From the NCBI GenBank assembly GCA_013365365.1, contig JABVXU010000344.1, forward strand, positions 1 to 59,503: DNA of 59,503 bases, in the 5' to 3' direction. The number at the start of each line of letters is the position of its first letter. Positions within the stretch are counted from its first letter, which is position 1. The notes under the pieces are model-generated. The model did not search any database and had not been told where the DNA came from. It saw only the letters and a list, made by a program, of their open reading frames with translations. Shown piece by piece: positions 55,601-59,503 of the stretch. This DNA is from Cruorifilaria tuberocauda. Its lineage: Eukaryota; Nematoda; Chromadorea; Rhabditida; Onchocercidae. Both the position numbers and the translations under genes were made by a program.

Positions 55601-57824
55601 AAATTTTAAAAATTCAGTTTGGGAAAAAATTCAGAGATCATTATTGGTATGTTATATGGCACAAGAGTATTTGCGAATGATGATTCCTTCAAATATTTAA
55701 AAATGCATAGTTGCAGAAATATGGATTATTCTTTATCATATATATTTCAAGATATTTTTTAAATCTTATAAATTTTGCTGCTTCAAAATTTTGGAAACTA
55801 TTCAAAAAATTGTTTGCTGTCATAAATTTTCAACCAAAAATCATATTGTTTTGAAAGATGTTTTCGATAAGGACAAATACAAAATGTTCTGGAATTGATT
55901 CATAGTGGAATTTTTTTTTTCAACCGATAAAGTTGTTTACCTGAACTAACAAAATATTTAAAGTAAAGTCATCATTATTAAAGTGCACTTCCCTTACATT
56001 CTTGCAAAACTCATTTTTACAACATATTGATATAATTTTGCATAATTTATGACTTTAATTAACTGGTGGGTCTGAACCGTAATTTATTATATCAAACAAT
56101 TCTGGCACGACAAAATGCTTTTACATTTTCAATGTTTTCGACCGATATATCAAATACCAATCAATAAATATTGTTAAAACTAAGCAAAAAAAATTGTTAG
56201 GAAAGGTCAAAGTGCTACAGATCATCGTTTCCAATATTATTAGAATGTGAGTTATCGATGCTTCGGTTATAGAAAGTAAGCAATACAACAGAGCAAAAAT
56301 TTCCTGAATTAAATCAAATTTCCGCAGAAATATTTGAAATTCTTTAAATCTTTTCTAAGCATCCTATTTATTTATAGTGAAAAAAAAAGCCATCTTTCAA
56401 TTTTTTGTTTACTGGTGACAATTGCGCTTCTTAGAGATCATCTTGTTAGATGAAATTTTTTTATGAATTCATTTGAATTGGATTTTTCTGAACCAATGAA
56501 AAAAAATTTTTTTTTTAATTTGAGCGATCTATTTTTTTGCTTTTGTTTTTGAAGAATATATCGGAGATCAAGTTTGTGAGAAAAAAAGTGGAATTTTGTG
56601 GTGCGTATCTTATCATATAAGTTGTATCATACAAATATTTTTTGATAAAGCTCTCCAATCAAAAATTGGAATACTGAAATGGAAAATTGATTACTGATAT
56701 GATAAGGTCATAGGCATCGAAATTGCTTCTCGCAAATTGTTTTCATATTTGTCCTCGTCGTTTTGTTAATCTTCGACTCATCTACAATAATCATTTCACA
56801 GAAAATCTATGAAATTCAATCGTTATATCGAATTTTTGATTTTCGAAAAATCTATTATTTCTAAACTGTAGAAAGTTTAGGTAATCTAAATTTACCAGTA
56901 AATAAAAATGAAATTTCAAATTGCCAAATGAATAAACGAATAAATAAGTTGATAGGAGATAAAAGAAAAAAAAACGATAAGTGCGGTTAACAGAAAAAGT
57001 GAGTTCTGTTATTTTAAATATTTTCAAACTTCAATTTTCTATTATAACTTACGATTAGGGCATATTTCTCAATGTAATTTTATGACTGTTTATCTTCATC
57101 ACTGGAAATTTTTCTAGCACTTTTAAATTTCATACACGTTTTAAAAGTGAATTTCAACAATTCGATTCTTGCGAGGAATAACGGGAAAATCAATTGATGT
57201 GCATAAATTAATGATTATTTTCTTTTCTCCTCATAATTTTATTGATTAAGTGTCTAAATCTTAATTAATTATCTAAAATGAATATTTCCATATATCATTA
57301 GCTATCTGTTATTATTCATTCACATTTCCTTCTATTGGATTGATCATTATTACAATGATCAGAAATTAGTGCAGTTCTAAAAATTTCCATTTAAAAAATA
57401 GTTGATTGATATGATTGAGAGGTTGTAATGATTACTTCTTCCAGTTGGGTAACATTTTTTTATGTTAAACTTTGGGAATTTCATCATTTGGAAAAATCGT
57501 ACTGCTAATTAAAACAGAATAATTTTAGGATTGTTTAGTCATAAATTTGGTTACACGCAATAAATTAATGCAAAATAATGGAAATAAGCTTCTCAGAGTA
57601 AGCTAAAAAGAAAACATGCAAACATTTTGTTGTTAATTGTTTATTTGTTCAGATAACGACAGCATTTGATCTATTTTCATTAGCCCTTACATACCACTTA
57701 ATAGTGAAGACATATTTATTAAAATAATTAACTCAAAAGAGATTTTTCGATATTTTCATATAAATTTTATTTAATCGTAATTTTCAAAAAAAAAAAAATA
57801 AAACGTCTCTAGCAGCTTCTACCT

Positions 57825-57980
57825 GAATTTATCAATTATCAAATATGAATAAACTTATCAAGTATCAAGTAACAGTGAATTTGTCAACTATAAAATATGA
57901 ATAAGCTTATCAGGTGTCAAGTATGGTAAATTGAGTAAGCACTTATTAGATATCAAATGATAGCGAATTTAACAAATGTA
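57825..57980. repeat. Diverged tandem repeat, about 52-base period
   Basis: Copies start at about 57825 and 57877 (gaatttRtcaaYtat, aatatgaataa, cttatca, tgtcaag), with a partial, more diverged copy from about 57930 to 57980 in which gaattt recurs at 57964. Confidence 0.6.
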
Positions 57981-59046
57981 TGAAGCTTCAAATCGTATTC
58001 ATTAATGATCTTTTCTTGATAAAGGAGAGAACTTGCAAAAGATTGAAAAACAAATTAGCTATTGAATGAAACTCTTTTACAGTAGACGGAAATCTTGTCT
58101 AAATTAATTTGGGAAAATGAATTTTAGACTCTTTCCTTTTCTCTCTCAATAATTTCCGCTTTATCTCACATCATTTTTCATCATTGCAAAAAGCATATTT
58201 GTGTTCACAGAAATTGAACGGATACATGGCAAATATTTGTTTTTTTACAAGTCTTCTTTATTAGATATAAAATTATAATTATTGAATTATTTTTGTAATA
58301 CAATGAATTCATTTTTGTACCGTAAAAATAAAGTAAAATTAAAGTAAATTAGAAAAATATGAATACAATGTATTTATGGAATTTTTCATTTTAAGAAATA
58401 ATTTTGAAATGACAATTCTGTTGTTTTCAAGAACTTCTAAACATTTTTTGTAATTTAAATTTAATCAATGAAATTCTGGAAATTTCTATCGTAGAAATTT
58501 AGTGAATATGAATTTTTCCTTCAAATGAAATTTACTAGTAATCCGTGAACAGTTTATAAAGTACTAATTGTAAAATATTAAAAAGTTTTTGATTTGATTA
58601 AAAAATATCCATTTAAAACTCAAAATAAATGATTTAATGAAATAATAAATATTTGTCAATTTTATCCGTAAACAAATGTCAAAACGAAAGCATAACTATA
58701 AACTGTAAGTATAATTATAAATCGAAAGTATAGTTATAAATTTCGGTTCTGTATTCTGTATAGCGAACAATATTCTTATTAAGTAATAATATTTGGGAAT
58801 TTCATGTTTTCTGTAGAATCACTTTTTTATTTATTGCTCAAATTCATCAATTAGATTGGAATTTATATTTTTTAGTTCATTTCAAACTTAATTTCTAAGA
58901 TTTTAATGAGATAGATAATGATAAGTGATATAGTATTTTGTGTTCGATAATAAGTGATACTATTTTGAGGTTTAGTTTCAGCACGATTATATCTTTGAAG
59001 TGGTTAATGCTTTCATATTTTATTTATCAATAGCTTTCAATAGCTT

Positions 59047-59320
59047 TTATATAGCACTTTCGTAATATACATAATTAGCATAAACAGCCATCGAAAACAC
59101 ACCTAAAATTAAACCCAATAAAAAACCAAAAAATAAATATAATAATAAAAATAAATAATTGACAAAAAAAATCAAACTAACAAAACAAATAGAAGCATAC
59201 CAATTCAAAACCAAATATTCAGAAAAAAAAAGATAGAAAAAGAAAAACCTAAATTAGATAACCAACAAATAAGATTCGAATCAAAATACCTTCACAAATA
59301 ATATATCAAATGCCTGCCGG
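59047..59320 (-). other. Probable second NUMT: mitochondrial-type membrane-protein sequence
   Basis: This block is A/C-rich on the plus strand and T/G-rich on the minus strand, unlike the adjacent DNA, with a sharp edge near 59320. On the minus strand a frame of about 67 codons ends with TAA at 59047-59049 and is almost entirely hydrophobic (EYLVLNWYASICFVSLIF, GFLLGLILGVFSMAVYANY). The size, composition and ILG..M pattern would suit a small mitochondrial NADH dehydrogenase subunit such as nad4L, but the identity is not secure. About 30-40 bases before the frame could be a degenerate mitochondrial tRNA. Confidence 0.45.
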
Positions 59321-59399
59321 AAATATCATAAAATTCTCAATGAAAGACAGAAATATAAATTTAAGTTAACATAAAGAAATCACCTGAATATGCTTATCA

Positions 59400-59503
59400 T
59401 AAGATAGCATATGATAATAATGATTTTTGCTTTCATTAAATTAATTTGATAGCAATAATATTATTATTAATTATTATTGTCAATAATAGTAGTCATCATT
59501 ATT
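59400..59503. repeat. AT-rich trinucleotide-like low complexity at the window end
   Basis: Runs of ATT/AAT units (attattattaattattatt, aataatag) fill the last 100 bases. Confidence 0.6.

Larger units (their letters stand above)
51981..59046. other. Long AT-rich region without a recognised gene
   Basis: About 7 kb. ORFs here (for example 53613-53843 minus, 54675-54884 plus, 55008-55307 plus, 56791-57027 minus) look like chance open frames in AT-rich DNA. The one exception with some internal logic is the 67-codon minus-strand frame at 52433-52636. A diverged 52-base tandem repeat lies at 57825-57980. Confidence 0.5.

Overview
The window reads as nuclear DNA of a parasitic nematode, most likely a filarial or other clade III worm. 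The sequence is strongly AT-rich. Protein-coding genes are cut into many small exons by GT...TTTCAG introns, and most genes have a lone splice-acceptor-like TTTCAG a few bases before the start ATG, as expected for spliced-leader trans-splicing. Two A/C-rich tracts look like inserted mitochondrial DNA; one needs the invertebrate mitochondrial code (AGG = Ser) to give the conserved protein. I see no bacterial features, CRISPR array, rRNA or tRNA.

Layout: (1) 157-10775, plus strand: a SCYL2-type (SCY1-like) pseudokinase with HEAT-like repeats, about 18 exons. (2) 15231-17611, plus: S-adenosylmethionine decarboxylase proenzyme (smd-1/AMD1), 8 exons. (3) 23716-29044, plus: a two-kinase-domain MSK/RSK kinase (rskn-2/RPS6KA5-like), 14 exons, followed at 29553-29838 by a candidate tiny membrane-protein gene. 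(4) 30907-32414, minus: a Maf/ASMTL-type nucleotide pyrophosphatase, arranged head-to-head and overlapping with (5) 32392-34782, plus: an ABHD18-type alpha/beta hydrolase. (6) 36075-38643, minus: mitochondrial cytochrome c1 (cyc-1/CYC1), 6 exons. (7) 48066-51615, plus: a MEC-8/RBPMS-type two-RRM splicing factor with a long alanine-rich linker, followed at about 51305-51980 by exon-like sequence of an unrecognised small gene. The remaining stretches (10.8-15.2 kb, 17.6-23.7 kb, 38.7-47.9 kb, 52-59.5 kb) are AT-rich non-coding DNA with microsatellites, diverged repeats and one compact GC-rich regulatory island near 41.25-41.41 kb.

The genes do not form one pathway: they cover vesicle traffic (SCYL2), polyamine synthesis (AdoMetDC), stress/MAPK signalling to chromatin (MSK), nucleotide-pool cleaning (Maf), an uncharacterised hydrolase (ABHD18), respiratory complex III (cytochrome c1) and neuronal/hypodermal splicing (MEC-8). 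From memory, rskn-2, the Maf-like dod-18 and cyc-1 are also close together on C. elegans chromosome I, so the central block may be conserved microsynteny. The observations most worth a second look are the head-to-head overlapping Maf/ABHD18 pair, the nad5 NUMT in a kinase intron, the X-box/NRF1-like/nuclear-receptor-like island, and two unannotated small-gene candidates. All exon limits were read by eye from splice signals, frame continuity and family conservation.
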